Shown: in pieces, positions 8,660 to 18,020 of the stretch | Layout: the number at the start of each line of letters is the position of its first letter | Numbering within the stretch: the first letter of the stretch is position 1 | Assembly: GCF_034259425.1 (NCBI RefSeq) | Contig: NZ_JAXIVU010000003.1 | Span: 124,001-188,000 of the forward strand | Origin: Denitrificimonas halotolerans | GTDB taxonomy: Bacteria > Pseudomonadota > Gammaproteobacteria > Pseudomonadales > Pseudomonadaceae | Length of the DNA: 64,000 bases | Direction of reading: 5' to 3' | The notes under the pieces: model-generated | What the model was told of the DNA's origin: nothing | The model's input: the letters and a program-made list of their open reading frames with translations, nothing else | The model's database searches: none | Made by a program: the position numbers and the translations under genes

Positions 8660-9943
8660 ATGTTTGAGCGTCTACCTCCCTATTTCATTGCCCTTGCAAT
8701 CAGCCTAACGGCGAACCCAACAAGCGCAAACAGCTTTACCGTAGCGGTCACGCAAAACACTACCGCTGAGGCTCCGCAAGTCAGCGCAGTAAAACCGCAA
8801 AACTTTACCCAATGGCGTACAGCATTACGCCATGAAGCCATACAAGAAGGCATTGATGCCAAGCTCTTTGATCAAGCCTTTACCGGACTCACTCCGGATC
8901 GCTCCGTCATTGCTGCTGACCAAAACCAACCTGAGTTTAGTCGTCCTGTCTGGGAGTACTTGGACAGTGCCGTATCCTCTTGGCGGGTCGCTCGAGGCAA
9001 GTCACTCCTAGCAGAGCATGCCAAAACTCTGCGCGCCATAGAGCAGCGCTACCAAGTAGAACCTAGCGTTTTGGTTGCAGTATGGGGAATGGAAAGCGGC
9101 TTCGGGCAAAATATTGGCAAGCATAATGTTATACGCTCATTAGCAACGCTAGCCTATGAAGGGCGTCGCAGCGCCTTTTGGCGCACACAATTGCTTGCCG
9201 CGCTGCATATTTTGCAAGAAGGTGACACTAACGTAAAAGGCATGCTTGGTTCATGGGCAGGAGCCATGGGACAAACACAATTTATGCCTGGCACTTACCG
9301 CCAATTCGCAGTAGATTTTGATGGCGATGGCCGTCGTGACATTTGGAATTCAAGCGCTGATGCACTGGCCTCTGCTGCCAACTACTTAAACCGCTCTGAC
9401 TGGACTCTCGGCCAACCTTGGGGCTTTGAAGTGAAGCTGCCAACCGCTCATTTTGATTATGCTTTAGCCGACGGCCATTTGAAAAAAACAATCAGTCAAT
9501 GGCAAGCCTTAGGTGTACAGCCCCGCGATAAAAATGACAGTTATCGCCTCAGTCAACAATACGCTACCTTGATACTGCCAAGTGGTCACCAAGGTCCCGC
9601 ATTTTTATTGCTAGACAATTTCCGCAGTATTTTAAAATATAACAATTCCACCTCCTATGCATTAGCTATTGGTTTACTCTCCGATGCTCTAGACGGTAAT
9701 TATCGTGCACCAGCTGCTTGGCCTAAGCATGAAGCGATGCTCAGTCGCACCGAACGCACTGAACTACAAACTTTACTCAATCAATTAGGTTTTGATAGTG
9801 GCAAACCCGATGGCATCATTGGCATCAACACACGCCAAGCAGTACGCAGCTTTCAAAAAACACACAACCTGCCTGCTGATGGTTACCCCAATGCAACACT
9901 GCTGAAGAAGGTACGTACTGCAGCTCAACAACAATCTAGATAA
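8660..9943 (+). CDS. Lytic murein transglycosylase, MltB family, with peptidoglycan-binding domain
   Basis: A 427-residue periplasmic enzyme that cleaves glycan strands of peptidoglycan with formation of 1,6-anhydro-muramic acid. The start at 8660 gives a signal peptide (FIALAISLTANPTSA); the frame stays open to 8621 without a good ribosome site. The catalytic domain shows VWGMESGFGQNIG (catalytic Glu in MESGFG) and WAGAMGQTQFMPGTY. A C-terminal peptidoglycan-binding type 1 domain (LLNQLGFDSGKPDGIIG ... AVRSFQ) occupies the last 65 residues. This architecture corresponds to the MltB_2 group rather than E. coli MltB itself. Confidence 0.9.
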   Translation: MFERLPPYFIALAISLTANPTSANSFTVAVTQNTTAEAPQVSAVKPQNFTQWRTALRHEAIQEGIDAKLFDQAFTGLTPDRSVIAADQNQPEFSRPVWEYLDSAVSSWRVARGKSLLAEHAKTLRAIEQRYQVEPSVLVAVWGMESGFGQNIGKHNVIRSLATLAYEGRRSAFWRTQLLAALHILQEGDTNVKGMLGSWAGAMGQTQFMPGTYRQFAVDFDGDGRRDIWNSSADALASAANYLNRSDWTLGQPWGFEVKLPTAHFDYALADGHLKKTISQWQALGVQPRDKNDSYRLSQQYATLILPSGHQGPAFLLLDNFRSILKYNNSTSYALAIGLLSDALDGNYRAPAAWPKHEAMLSRTERTELQTLLNQLGFDSGKPDGIIGINTRQAVRSFQKTHNLPADGYPNATLLKKVRTAAQQQSR

Positions 9944-10084
9944 AAATAGATCATGCAGACAGGGCAATGTGTTCTACACAGCGCCCCTGCACAACAACCA
10001 CACCATCCTTTATAGTAGACTGTATCTACACAACTGCCTGTTAGACACAGGCTGTTAACAAACACAATAAAAGGGCGCAAACGC

Positions 10085-11167
10085 ATGCTCAACTGGAAAG
10101 AACGCTCACGAAGTACTCGTGATCAGGTCAACGACTCTGTTGACGATGTAAAAAGCTACCTTGGCGGCATTTGGTTTAGTCGCACTGTCATTACAGTTGT
10201 CGCGCTTTACCTGCTAGCAACTCTACTTATAGGCTGGTACTGGAGCCAAGAACCGGACTTCTTTGATATCGAAGAACACACTCAACAAGCTGCTGAAAGC
10301 ACACAACGACCACTTGTTACGGGTTACACCACCGTTGAAACGCTCAAACAAGTTGCCACAACTCTGCTGGACAAACCTGGCGGATACATCCATAACGACA
10401 TTACCCCTCCAGGTATTTGGTTAGACAATATGCCTGCTTGGGAATATGGCGTACTAGTACAGGTGCGGGACCTCGCGCGCGCTTTGCGTAAAGATTTTGC
10501 ACGTTCTCAGTCACAATCCACTGAGGATCCTGATCTTGCTAAAGCTGAGCCACGCTTTAACTTTGACAATAAAAGTTGGATGCTGCCAGCTAGTGAAGAC
10601 GAATACCGTTCAGCAATCAAATCTTTAGACCGCTACTTAGAGCGTCTCACTGACCCTGAAAAAACTAACAGCCAGTTTTATACTCGCGCAGACAACCTTA
10701 ATAACTGGCTAGGCGATGTCGCTACACGGTTAGGATCAACCTCACAACGCTTATCCGCCAGTGTCGGTAAGTCTCGTTTAAATATTGATAGCATGGCTGA
10801 TGGTTCAGCTGATGCCGCCGGTTTCAACGCAGAATTAGCAGCAAGCCAAGAAGAAATTGTAAAAACATCTTGGTTCAAAATTGATGATGTATTCTATGAA
10901 GCTCGCGGGCAAGCTTGGGCACTATCCCATTTTTTACGAGCCATTGAAATTGATTTTGCTGATGTCATTGCTAAGAAAAATGCCACAATCAGCGTACGTC
11001 AGATTATCCGTGAATTAGAGTCTGCTCAAGACCCAGTTTGGAGTCCAATGATATTAAATGGAGGGGGGTATGGCGTCCTCGCCAACCACTCATTGGTTAT
11101 GGCCAACTATATCTCCCGCGCTAACGCGGCAATTATCGAGTTGCGCCAGCTCTTATCACAAGGCTGA
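10085..11167 (+). CDS. DUF2333 family inner-membrane protein
   Basis: A 360-residue protein strongly resembling the DUF2333 proteins common in Pseudomonas. One membrane helix lies near residues 30-50 (TVITVVALYLLATLLIGWYW), with the rest probably periplasmic and helical. The block VTGYTTVETLKQVATTLL near residue 78 and the WEYGVLVQVRDLARALRKDFARSQSQS region near residue 123 are characteristic. Its function is unknown. It is monocistronic, and its stop is 16 bases from the right end of the tnpB element at 11184, which is convergent to it. Confidence 0.85.
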   Translation: MLNWKERSRSTRDQVNDSVDDVKSYLGGIWFSRTVITVVALYLLATLLIGWYWSQEPDFFDIEEHTQQAAESTQRPLVTGYTTVETLKQVATTLLDKPGGYIHNDITPPGIWLDNMPAWEYGVLVQVRDLARALRKDFARSQSQSTEDPDLAKAEPRFNFDNKSWMLPASEDEYRSAIKSLDRYLERLTDPEKTNSQFYTRADNLNNWLGDVATRLGSTSQRLSASVGKSRLNIDSMADGSADAAGFNAELAASQEEIVKTSWFKIDDVFYEARGQAWALSHFLRAIEIDFADVIAKKNATISVRQIIRELESAQDPVWSPMILNGGGYGVLANHSLVMANYISRANAAIIELRQLLSQG

Positions 11168-11183
11168 TTCACCTTCGCTAAGC

Positions 11184-12258
11184 TTGACATCCTCCCCGTC
11201 CTAAAGGACGGGGATTCCTACTGCTAGACGACCATGCCCGACCGCGAGAATGTTACGTGCCGCATTTATATCGCGATCGTGAGCGACACCACACCCACTG
11301 CACGTCCATTCTCTTATGCCAAGTCCTGCGATACCTTTCGGCCTCGACTCGGGCAAGCTGCCACAACTCGAACAGGTTTGGGTGGTGTATGCCTCGTCAA
11401 CTTCCTTAAAAACAATGCCTGCGTGAGCGCATTTATAGTCCAGCATTGTTTTTAATGACCCCAACCAGCATCTAACACTGACTTGGCCATCGTGGTTTTA
11501 ACGAGTTTTAAGCTACTGACATTGCCCACATAGATTTCACCGCAGCGATTGACTAGCTTACGGCTGAACTTGTGCAATGCGTCTTTTCTACGGTTAGCAA
11601 TCTTAGCGTGAAGGGTTTTGACTTGGGTTTTATTTCTGGCTCGACCTCCACATCAACCACAACATTGAAGTACCAGCGGCCACGGGCATCTTCATTGAAA
11701 CTGGCCGAGCGAAACTTGTATTGGTTCAAGCCGTAGCTGTCCCAGACCTTAAAATAGTGGCCGTTGTGGTAGACCTGCCCGTTTTTCCACTGCGCTGCAC
11801 CTGTATTGACGGGTATCCAGCCCAGTGAGCGGCGTACACCGTCTGATTTGCGCCAGTTCAGCCGCGCTTTCTTAAACTGCTTACGGCGCGTGACATACTC
11901 ACCTGCAATGCACTGTAAGGTTTGGCTGTGCAGGCCAAGCTCTTTACCTGCGCCCTTAATGTAGGGATGCATATCATACGCAAACAAAAACACACCACGC
12001 TCTTTAATCGAGCGTTGGCTCAACTCATTAATATAGTTCCAGACGAAATTGACGCTTCGAGCCATGCGGTTTAGCAAGGGCACATGCTTGTCTCGGACTC
12101 GGACTTTTAATGTTTTGGTGTGCCTTATCATGCTGTATATAATACCAGCACAACCTATACTGCAAAGACTTTAACAACCTATTAAGGGGGGGGGGGCAGC
12201 TTGCGTCGCCCTCGCTATCCATCCTCGCACTAAAAGTATGAGGCTTTTCGCTATTTTA
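11184..12258 (-). mobile_element. IS200/IS605-family (IS1341 type) element, degenerate copy I
   Basis: The most complete of several copies in the window. The right end (11184) begins TTGACATCC and holds the hairpin CCCCGTCC-TAAA-GGACGGGG. The left end carries the ATCCTCGCACTAAAAGT hairpin and stops at ATTTTA (12258). The four bases outside the left end read TTAT on the element's strand, the kind of motif cleaved by TnpA and recognised by TnpB. No Y1 transposase (tnpA) is present, so movement would need one in trans. The reRNA (omega RNA) expected to overlap the tnpB 3' end would start in this right end. Confidence 0.85.
11201..12131 (-). pseudogene. tnpB: Broken tnpB (RNA-guided nuclease of IS1341-type element)
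   Basis: The N-terminal piece (12131-11553, 192 residues) starts MIRHTKTLKV and includes a NFVWNYINEL block. It then shifts frame after about residue 176. A middle piece (KTLHAKIANRRKD ... SVLDAGW) lies in another frame, and the C-terminal piece (11464-11201) holds the CSSC ... CSGC zinc finger and the DRDINAARNI block with the RuvC-III Asp. The roughly 50 residues that should carry the RuvC-I Asp are missing, and two frameshifts are needed to join the pieces. At the RuvC-II position the text reads YVGNVSSL, without the usual Glu. The gene cannot make an active nuclease. Confidence 0.85.
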
Positions 12259-12260
12259 AT

Positions 12261-12303
12261 AAAAAAACCCTAAACAAAACCATTAATTGGCTTATTTAGG
12301 GCT
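12261..12303 (-). terminator. Terminator of the minus-strand catabolic operon
   Basis: Read on the minus strand, CCCTAAA ... TTTAGGG is followed by seven T's. It lies about 40 bases after the enoyl-CoA hydratase stop. The left end of the tnpB element begins immediately beyond the T-run. Confidence 0.75.
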
Positions 12304-12344
12304 AAAAATAGCTCTAACTCATTAGAGCCTATATAACTAACTCT

Positions 12345-13166
12345 TTAGCAGTTTTTCCATTGTGCTTTACGCTTTTCTAAAAACGCGTTCACACCTTCCG
12401 TAGTGTCTTCAGCATCAAATAAGTCAACAAAAGTTTCGCGCTCAGCTGGAAGCCAATGATCCGGAGCTTGTGTCCGTGCACCTTGAATCAATGGTTTAAT
12501 CGCACGAATTGCCACAGGACTTTGTTCACCCACTTTTTCAGCCAAAGCCAATGCAGTGGTTAATGCTTGCCCCTGAGCAACCACTTCTTCCACGAGACCA
12601 ATGCGCTCAGCTGTTTTCGCATCCACTCGCTCACCACACAAAATCATACGCTTAGCCCATCCTTCACCAACCAGCCAGGACAGCTTTTGTGTACCGCCAG
12701 CACAAGGCAGCAAACCTACTTTAGCTTCAGGTAAAGCCATTTGTGCTTGCTCTTCAGCAATACGAATATCACAAGCCAAAGCACACTCTAAACCACCGCC
12801 CATCGCGTAACCATTAATTGCCGCAATAGTGACACCGTTATAGTCACTTAAAGCCTCAAATGCTTCGCCAAAGCGACGCGCCATGTCGCGTGCAACCGCT
12901 TTATCGCCGTCTGCAAACAGCTTAAGGTCAGCACCAGCGCTGAAAAACTTTTCACCCGCTCCAGTTACTACAAGCGCATAAATATCCTTGTCATCATTTA
13001 AATGCTCAACCAACTGTTTAACCCCACGCAGCATATCTGCATCCCAAGTGTTGGCTGATGGGTTATTGAGCGTCAAAAGCGCTGTGTGACCTCGCACCTC
13101 AACCACTAATTTATCGGTTAACTGAAGGTGTTGAGCTTTTTGATAAACCTCTACGGCATTCGACAT
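12345..13166 (-). CDS. Enoyl-CoA hydratase/isomerase family protein
   Basis: A 273-residue crotonase-fold enzyme that probably hydrates a 2-enoyl-CoA to the 3-hydroxyacyl-CoA. The oxyanion-hole segments are visible: FFSAGADLKLF near residue 74 and NGYAMGGGLECALACD near residue 117, followed by LPEAKVGLLPCAGGTQ with the second active-site Glu region. It is the last gene of the minus-strand operon, 56 bases after the thiolase, and ends at a terminator. From the context, its substrate is likely tiglyl-CoA or methacrylyl-CoA from isoleucine or valine breakdown. Confidence 0.88.
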   Translation of the reverse strand: MSNAVEVYQKAQHLQLTDKLVVEVRGHTALLTLNNPSANTWDADMLRGVKQLVEHLNDDKDIYALVVTGAGEKFFSAGADLKLFADGDKAVARDMARRFGEAFEALSDYNGVTIAAINGYAMGGGLECALACDIRIAEEQAQMALPEAKVGLLPCAGGTQKLSWLVGEGWAKRMILCGERVDAKTAERIGLVEEVVAQGQALTTALALAEKVGEQSPVAIRAIKPLIQGARTQAPDHWLPAERETFVDLFDAEDTTEGVNAFLEKRKAQWKNC

Positions 13167-13222
13167 ATTTTACTCCTCTACAACCAATGGATGATCAACT
13201 CACCCTATTGATACTCTGTGTA

Positions 13223-14416
13223 TTAGTTCAGCATTTCAATAGCAACGGCTGTTGCCTCACCACCACCAATGCAGATGGAAGCAATACCAAAACGCTTATT
13301 GTGTTGTTTTAAGGCTGACACTAAGGTGACCAAAATACGTGCACCTGAAGCCCCAATAGGATGCCCCAAAGCGCAAGCGCCACCATGTATGTTTACTTTA
13401 TCTGCTGACAATTCAAGCTCACGCATGGCAATCATGGTGACCACTGCAAAGGCTTCGTTCACTTCAAACAAGTCAACTTGATCTAAACTCCAGCCCGTGC
13501 GATCCAGTAACTTATTGATGGCACCCACCGGAGCTGTTGTGAATAAGTTAGGCGCAGCGGCATAAGCACTATGGCCACGTATCACTGCTAAAGGTTTTAA
13601 ACCGCGCTGTTGCGCTTCGCTCTGACGCATCAATACCAACGCAGCTGCACCATCAGAAATTGAACTGGCGTTAGCTGCCGTCACTGTTCCATCTTTACTA
13701 AAGGCTGGGCGCAATTGACGTATTTTTTGCAAATCAGCTTTAGGTGGCTGCTCATCATCTGTCACGGTAACTGTACCCTTTCGGCTACTCACCTCAACCG
13801 GAATAATCTCGTCAGCAAACTGGCCAGCTTTGATTGCTGCCTGCGCTCGCGTCAGAGAGCGTTCAGCAAAGTCATCTTGCTCTTCACGAGTAAAGCCAAA
13901 GGCTTGAGCGCTTTCTTCAGCAAAAGCCCCCATTAACCGCCCTTTATCATAAGCATCTTCAAGACCATCAAGGAACATATGATCTAGCACTTGTCCATGT
14001 CCCATACGGTGCCCACTGCGCGCTTTATCCAACAAGTAAGGCGCATTAGACATGCTCTCCATGCCTCCAGCAACAACTACATCGACAGATCCCGCCATCA
14101 AAGCATCATGAGCCATAATTACCGTTTGCATACCAGAGCCGCACATTTTATTTACAGTGCTGCATACCGTATGCTCAGCCAACCCAGCACCCAAGGCCGC
14201 TTGACGAGCGGGCGCTTGCCCTAAGCCGGCAGGCAATACGCAACCGAACATCACCTCTTGCACCGTTTCGGGCGCTAAACCGGCACGCTGTACTGCAGCT
14301 TTAATAGCCACTGCTCCAAGCTCAGTTGCTTTTATATTTTGCAGTGCCCCTTGAAAACCACCCATTGGTGTACGTGCCATGCTCACAATCACTACTGGGT
14401 CTTGCGTACTCATCAT
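13223..14416 (-). CDS. Acetyl-CoA C-acyltransferase (thiolase)
   Basis: A 397-residue thiolase. The nucleophilic Cys is in VNKMCGSGMQ (about residue 93), the catalytic His is in CALGHPIGASGAR (about residue 353), and the acid/base Cys is in SICIGGGEA (about residue 383). It cleaves a 3-ketoacyl-CoA, in this setting probably 2-methylacetoacetyl-CoA to acetyl-CoA and propionyl-CoA. Its start overlaps the stop of the upstream dehydrogenase by about one base, so translation is coupled. The set thiolase-SDR-ligase resembles the P. aeruginosa PA2553-PA2555 cluster. Confidence 0.92.
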   Translation of the reverse strand: MMSTQDPVVIVSMARTPMGGFQGALQNIKATELGAVAIKAAVQRAGLAPETVQEVMFGCVLPAGLGQAPARQAALGAGLAEHTVCSTVNKMCGSGMQTVIMAHDALMAGSVDVVVAGGMESMSNAPYLLDKARSGHRMGHGQVLDHMFLDGLEDAYDKGRLMGAFAEESAQAFGFTREEQDDFAERSLTRAQAAIKAGQFADEIIPVEVSSRKGTVTVTDDEQPPKADLQKIRQLRPAFSKDGTVTAANASSISDGAAALVLMRQSEAQQRGLKPLAVIRGHSAYAAAPNLFTTAPVGAINKLLDRTGWSLDQVDLFEVNEAFAVVTMIAMRELELSADKVNIHGGACALGHPIGASGARILVTLVSALKQHNKRFGIASICIGGGEATAVAIEMLN

Positions 14417-15183
14417 TACTTAACTCCCATACGCAATGCGCCATCAAGACGAATCACTTCACCATTTAACATACTGTTTTCAATGATATGTTGCGCCAAT
14501 GCTGCATATTCTTGGGGTTTGCCCAAACGTGGTGGGAAAGGTACATCAGCACATAAACCAGCCCGCACTTCATCGCTCATACCTGCCATCATAGGTGTTT
14601 CAAATACGCCAGGAGCAATAGTCATCACACGAATACCTTGTTTGGCCAACTCCCGTGCCGCAGGTAAAGTCAAGCTAACAATAGCCCCTTTGGAAGCCGC
14701 ATAAGCCGCCTGCCCTAGCTGACCATCATAAGCAGCCACTGAAGCCGTATTAATGACCACGCCACGTTCTCCTTGCTCGTTAGGCTCATTATTAGCCATC
14801 ACTTGAGCAGTCAGACGCAGCATATTAAAACTGCCTACAACGTTAATTGTTAACACACGAGAAAAATCATCTAAATCATGGGGCCCATTACGACCTAAAA
14901 TCCGCTGCGCACCCACAACACCGGCACAGTTCACCAAACCATGCAAACTACCAAAATGTTTAACAGCTGTAGCCAAGGCCTGTTGAACCTGTTCGGCATC
15001 ACAAATATCACACGCTAGGCCTAAAGCACCTGCACCTAACTTTTCTGCCTGAGCGATCACGGCTTGCTGATTAATATCTAACAACACTACAAAAGCGCCC
15101 TGAGCAACTAAGTGTTCGCCTGTAGCAGCGCCCAAGCCTGAAGCGCCGCCAGTGATTACAAATGTACGTTCTGCTACGTGCAT
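14416..15183 (-). CDS. SDR 3-hydroxyacyl-CoA dehydrogenase (HSD10-like)
   Basis: A 255-residue short-chain dehydrogenase. The nucleotide-binding GGASGLGAATG lies at residues 11-21, a cofactor-selecting Asp follows strand 2 (VVLLDIN, indicating NAD), and the active-site YAASKGA lies near residue 160. It resembles human HSD17B10 and bacterial 3-hydroxy-2-methylbutyryl-CoA dehydrogenases, the third step of isoleucine breakdown. It sits between the acyl-CoA ligase (15 bases) and the thiolase (overlap). Confidence 0.88.
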   Translation of the reverse strand: MHVAERTFVITGGASGLGAATGEHLVAQGAFVVLLDINQQAVIAQAEKLGAGALGLACDICDAEQVQQALATAVKHFGSLHGLVNCAGVVGAQRILGRNGPHDLDDFSRVLTINVVGSFNMLRLTAQVMANNEPNEQGERGVVINTASVAAYDGQLGQAAYAASKGAIVSLTLPAARELAKQGIRVMTIAPGVFETPMMAGMSDEVRAGLCADVPFPPRLGKPQEYAALAQHIIENSMLNGEVIRLDGALRMGVK

Positions 15184-15197
15184 AAAAGATCCTTAAA

Positions 15198-16880
15198 TTA
15201 GCTGACCGCTTGCTTGGCAGCTTGTTCTTCGTTGTATTTATTGACTTCATTCATACGCAAAATAAAGCGCTGCACTTTCCCACTTGGCGTTTTAGGTAGC
15301 TCAGCAGGGAACTCAATCTCTCGAGGGTAGGCATGTGCGGCTAAACGGTTACGCACATGTAAACGCAACTCCTCAGCTAATTCAGCCGTACCTTCTTGGC
15401 CATCTTGCAAAATAACAAATGCTTTAATGATCTCATTTCGCTGTGGATCAGGTTTTCCTACAACGGCAGCCTCTACAACCAACGGATGTTCCAATAAGGC
15501 GCTTTCCACATCAAAAGGCCCAACTCGATAACCAGATGTACTGATCACATCATCAGAACGTCCAACAAAACTGATACTGCCATCACTATTCAACTCTGCC
15601 GTATCACCTGTTAAATAATAGCGTCCTTTAAATGAAGTGGTTTCCATACCTTTATATCCCTGAAACCAGAACATAGGCGACTGCTCAATATCCACTGAAA
15701 GAATACCTGGCTCCCCAGCTGGTAACTCTTGCAGAGTCTCTTCATCCAACACCACAACACGGTGTCCGGGTGATGCATAACCTGCAGCCCCCATATGCAT
15801 GGGATGACTCAAATTATGGTGATTACACAACACCATCCCCATTTCAGTTTGGCCGTAATGGTCATTAATAGGTGCATCTAAATGCTCTTTAAACCAACGA
15901 ATAACTTCAGGGTTCAAAGGCTCACCTGCGCTACTAACAACACGTAACTGCCCTTTCCACTGCTCTGCAACTTTATCACCTGCAGCAATTAACATACGGA
16001 ATACTGTCGGTGCGCCAGCAAGGTTGGTGATCTTGTATTTTTTAGCAACCTCTAAGCAGCGATCCAGATCAAAAAGGCCATCCACGGACAACACTGGTAA
16101 ACCGAGTGACATCGGCCCTGTAATTGCAAAATACAATCCATAAGCCCAACCTGGATCGGCAACGTTCCAGAATGAATCCTCAGCACGCAGTCCAACGGCA
16201 TCGACCATATAGCGCTGAAAAGCCACAATGGCTCGCAGTGGAACCTCTAAAGGTTTCGCTAAGCCTGTAGTGCCCGAGGTGAACATCATGAGGAAAGGAT
16301 CATCACCTGTGCGCATCACTGGCTCAAACACTGTTGACTGCTCAGCTAAAGCACTCCAAAAGTTCTGATCACCTGGCTCTAATCCCGCGCCCTGAGCATC
16401 ACTGACTGTCATAATGGGCGGGCAGTTTTCTACATCCTTTAATTTACTGCGATTGGCCACATCTGTGACCACAAGTCGAGCGCCCGCAGTCTGAACACGG
16501 TGTTCAATCGCTTTAGGACCAAACGCCGTAAACAATGGCTGATAAACAGCACCCAAACGCCAAGAACCTAGAATTGTCACGATCAAAGCTTGGCCACGTG
16601 GCAGTAAGCCAGCCACTATGTCGCCCGCTTGAACGCCCTGACTAGCCAAGTAATGGGCAAATTGCGCAGACTGATCGCGCAGTTCTGCATAGGTATGCCG
16701 GCTAGAACTACCGTCAGCATTTTCTTGAACTAAGGCGATAGCATCATTGTGTGCATGCCGGTCACAGCATTCGTAACAAGCATTCATGGCGGACAAATTA
16801 CCACTGATAGCAGCTTGTACAGTTGCTTCAAAATCAAAGTTTTTTGAGGCTTCAAAAATATCACGTTTTACCGAGGTCAT
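15198..16880 (-). CDS. Acyl-CoA synthetase (AMP-forming)
   Basis: A 560-residue ANL-superfamily ligase that activates a short or medium-chain carboxylic acid to its CoA ester via an acyl-AMP. Visible motifs are the P-loop MFTSGTTGLAKPLE (about residue 205), YGQTEMG (about residue 335), YYLTGDTAE (motif A8 region, about residue 420) and the C-terminal lysine context PKTPSGKVQR. The start at 16880 is chosen over the TTG at 16892 because GGAG lies 8 bases upstream. It is the first gene of the catabolic minus-strand operon and may feed external branched or short acids into it. Confidence 0.9.
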   Translation of the reverse strand: MTSVKRDIFEASKNFDFEATVQAAISGNLSAMNACYECCDRHAHNDAIALVQENADGSSSRHTYAELRDQSAQFAHYLASQGVQAGDIVAGLLPRGQALIVTILGSWRLGAVYQPLFTAFGPKAIEHRVQTAGARLVVTDVANRSKLKDVENCPPIMTVSDAQGAGLEPGDQNFWSALAEQSTVFEPVMRTGDDPFLMMFTSGTTGLAKPLEVPLRAIVAFQRYMVDAVGLRAEDSFWNVADPGWAYGLYFAITGPMSLGLPVLSVDGLFDLDRCLEVAKKYKITNLAGAPTVFRMLIAAGDKVAEQWKGQLRVVSSAGEPLNPEVIRWFKEHLDAPINDHYGQTEMGMVLCNHHNLSHPMHMGAAGYASPGHRVVVLDEETLQELPAGEPGILSVDIEQSPMFWFQGYKGMETTSFKGRYYLTGDTAELNSDGSISFVGRSDDVISTSGYRVGPFDVESALLEHPLVVEAAVVGKPDPQRNEIIKAFVILQDGQEGTAELAEELRLHVRNRLAAHAYPREIEFPAELPKTPSGKVQRFILRMNEVNKYNEEQAAKQAVS

Positions 16881-16997
16881 CGCATGCTCCAATTTTTATT
16901 ATTGTTCACATTGCAAGGTGCAGGCCTTGATACTCAGCCCCAGCGCGCCTCCTAAGCAATAGCAAAATGTTTCAAACTGCTTGAACGTTTTTGCCAT

Positions 16998-18020
16998 TCA
17001 CTTATTTTTTTCCAATAGAATTGAGCGGTAATGGCTCGGCTGCGTGCCGGTCCACTTGCGAAATGCTTTATAAAAACTGCTTACATCAGCAAACCCCAAA
17101 GCACTGGCAATATCGACAAAAGTATAATGTTCATCCGCTAACCATTTAACAGCTAAAGAGCTGCGCACCCCGTCTTTGAGTCTTTGATAACTTTGTCCTT
17201 CCTCATTTAAACGACGACGTAATGTTGATACCGACATGAATAAACCCTCAGCTAAATCCACCGCATCGGGCCAGTGCTGTGGTTCCATATTCATCAATGT
17301 GCGTCGCACCTGACTAGATAAACTTTGCTCATCACGGTATTTAACAATGATATTATTGGGTGCCTGGCGTAAAAAACGTTGCACATCTTCGGCAGTGCGT
17401 CGAATCGGTACGTCCAATACATCTGCAGAAAACAAAATTTTGGAAGCAGCACAGTCAAAACGTAGGTTATCTGAAAACATCACTCGGTAGTCACTGGTAA
17501 ACTCAGGTTCTGAACAGCGTAAGTCCACTGACAATAGAGGAATGCGCTGATTCGCCAACCAACACGTTAGACCATGGATGTACATCCAAAAAGTAAAGTA
17601 AGTAAAAGCCCGCGCAGGTTCTATACTTTCCTCTCGCAATACCACCGCAGCCATACTTTGCTTAGTACGTAATACCGCGCGCTTATCCGCAAATATCAAA
17701 GCTAAAAACTGCAAAGCCACTTCCAGGCCTTGCCGAACCGTTGCTTGTTGAGCTGCGATGCTACACATAAAAGCAAAGCTGCCTGGTCGCATCTTGCGCT
17801 GATCCATTAAGAAAAATTCATCTTGAATGGTACGCCGTAAGCGTCGCCAAAAGCGTGCATAGTGTTGTACTGGAACGCGGCCGTTTTCATCCTGCATGAT
17901 TTCAGTAGAAAAAGGTGTCCCCTTTAACAATGCTTCTAAATGCCAGCCCTGCTGCAGAGGAGCAGCTAAGGCCTCACGCACCATCACTACGGATACAGTT
18001 CCTGCAAACTGTTTACTCAT
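16998..18020 (-). CDS. AraC-family transcriptional regulator
   Basis: A 340-residue regulator with an N-terminal Arabinose_bd-type ligand domain (about residues 20-200) and a C-terminal double helix-turn-helix (about residues 235-335; SVSTLRRRLNEEGQSYQRLKD and IASALGFADVSSFYKAFRKWTG). This organisation is that of the OruR/ArgR-like group common in Pseudomonas catabolic clusters. The start at 18020 is supported by AAGGAGAG upstream. It overlaps the end of the LysR gene by 8 bases, so the two regulators are co-translated. It probably activates the ligase operon downstream on the same strand. Confidence 0.88.
   Translation of the reverse strand: MSKQFAGTVSVVMVREALAAPLQQGWHLEALLKGTPFSTEIMQDENGRVPVQHYARFWRRLRRTIQDEFFLMDQRKMRPGSFAFMCSIAAQQATVRQGLEVALQFLALIFADKRAVLRTKQSMAAVVLREESIEPARAFTYFTFWMYIHGLTCWLANQRIPLLSVDLRCSEPEFTSDYRVMFSDNLRFDCAASKILFSADVLDVPIRRTAEDVQRFLRQAPNNIIVKYRDEQSLSSQVRRTLMNMEPQHWPDAVDLAEGLFMSVSTLRRRLNEEGQSYQRLKDGVRSSLAVKWLADEHYTFVDIASALGFADVSSFYKAFRKWTGTQPSHYRSILLEKNK

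Noticed and set aside
11201..11464. An 87-residue zinc-finger protein
   Set aside because: It is the C-terminal piece of the broken tnpB, with no own start signal.
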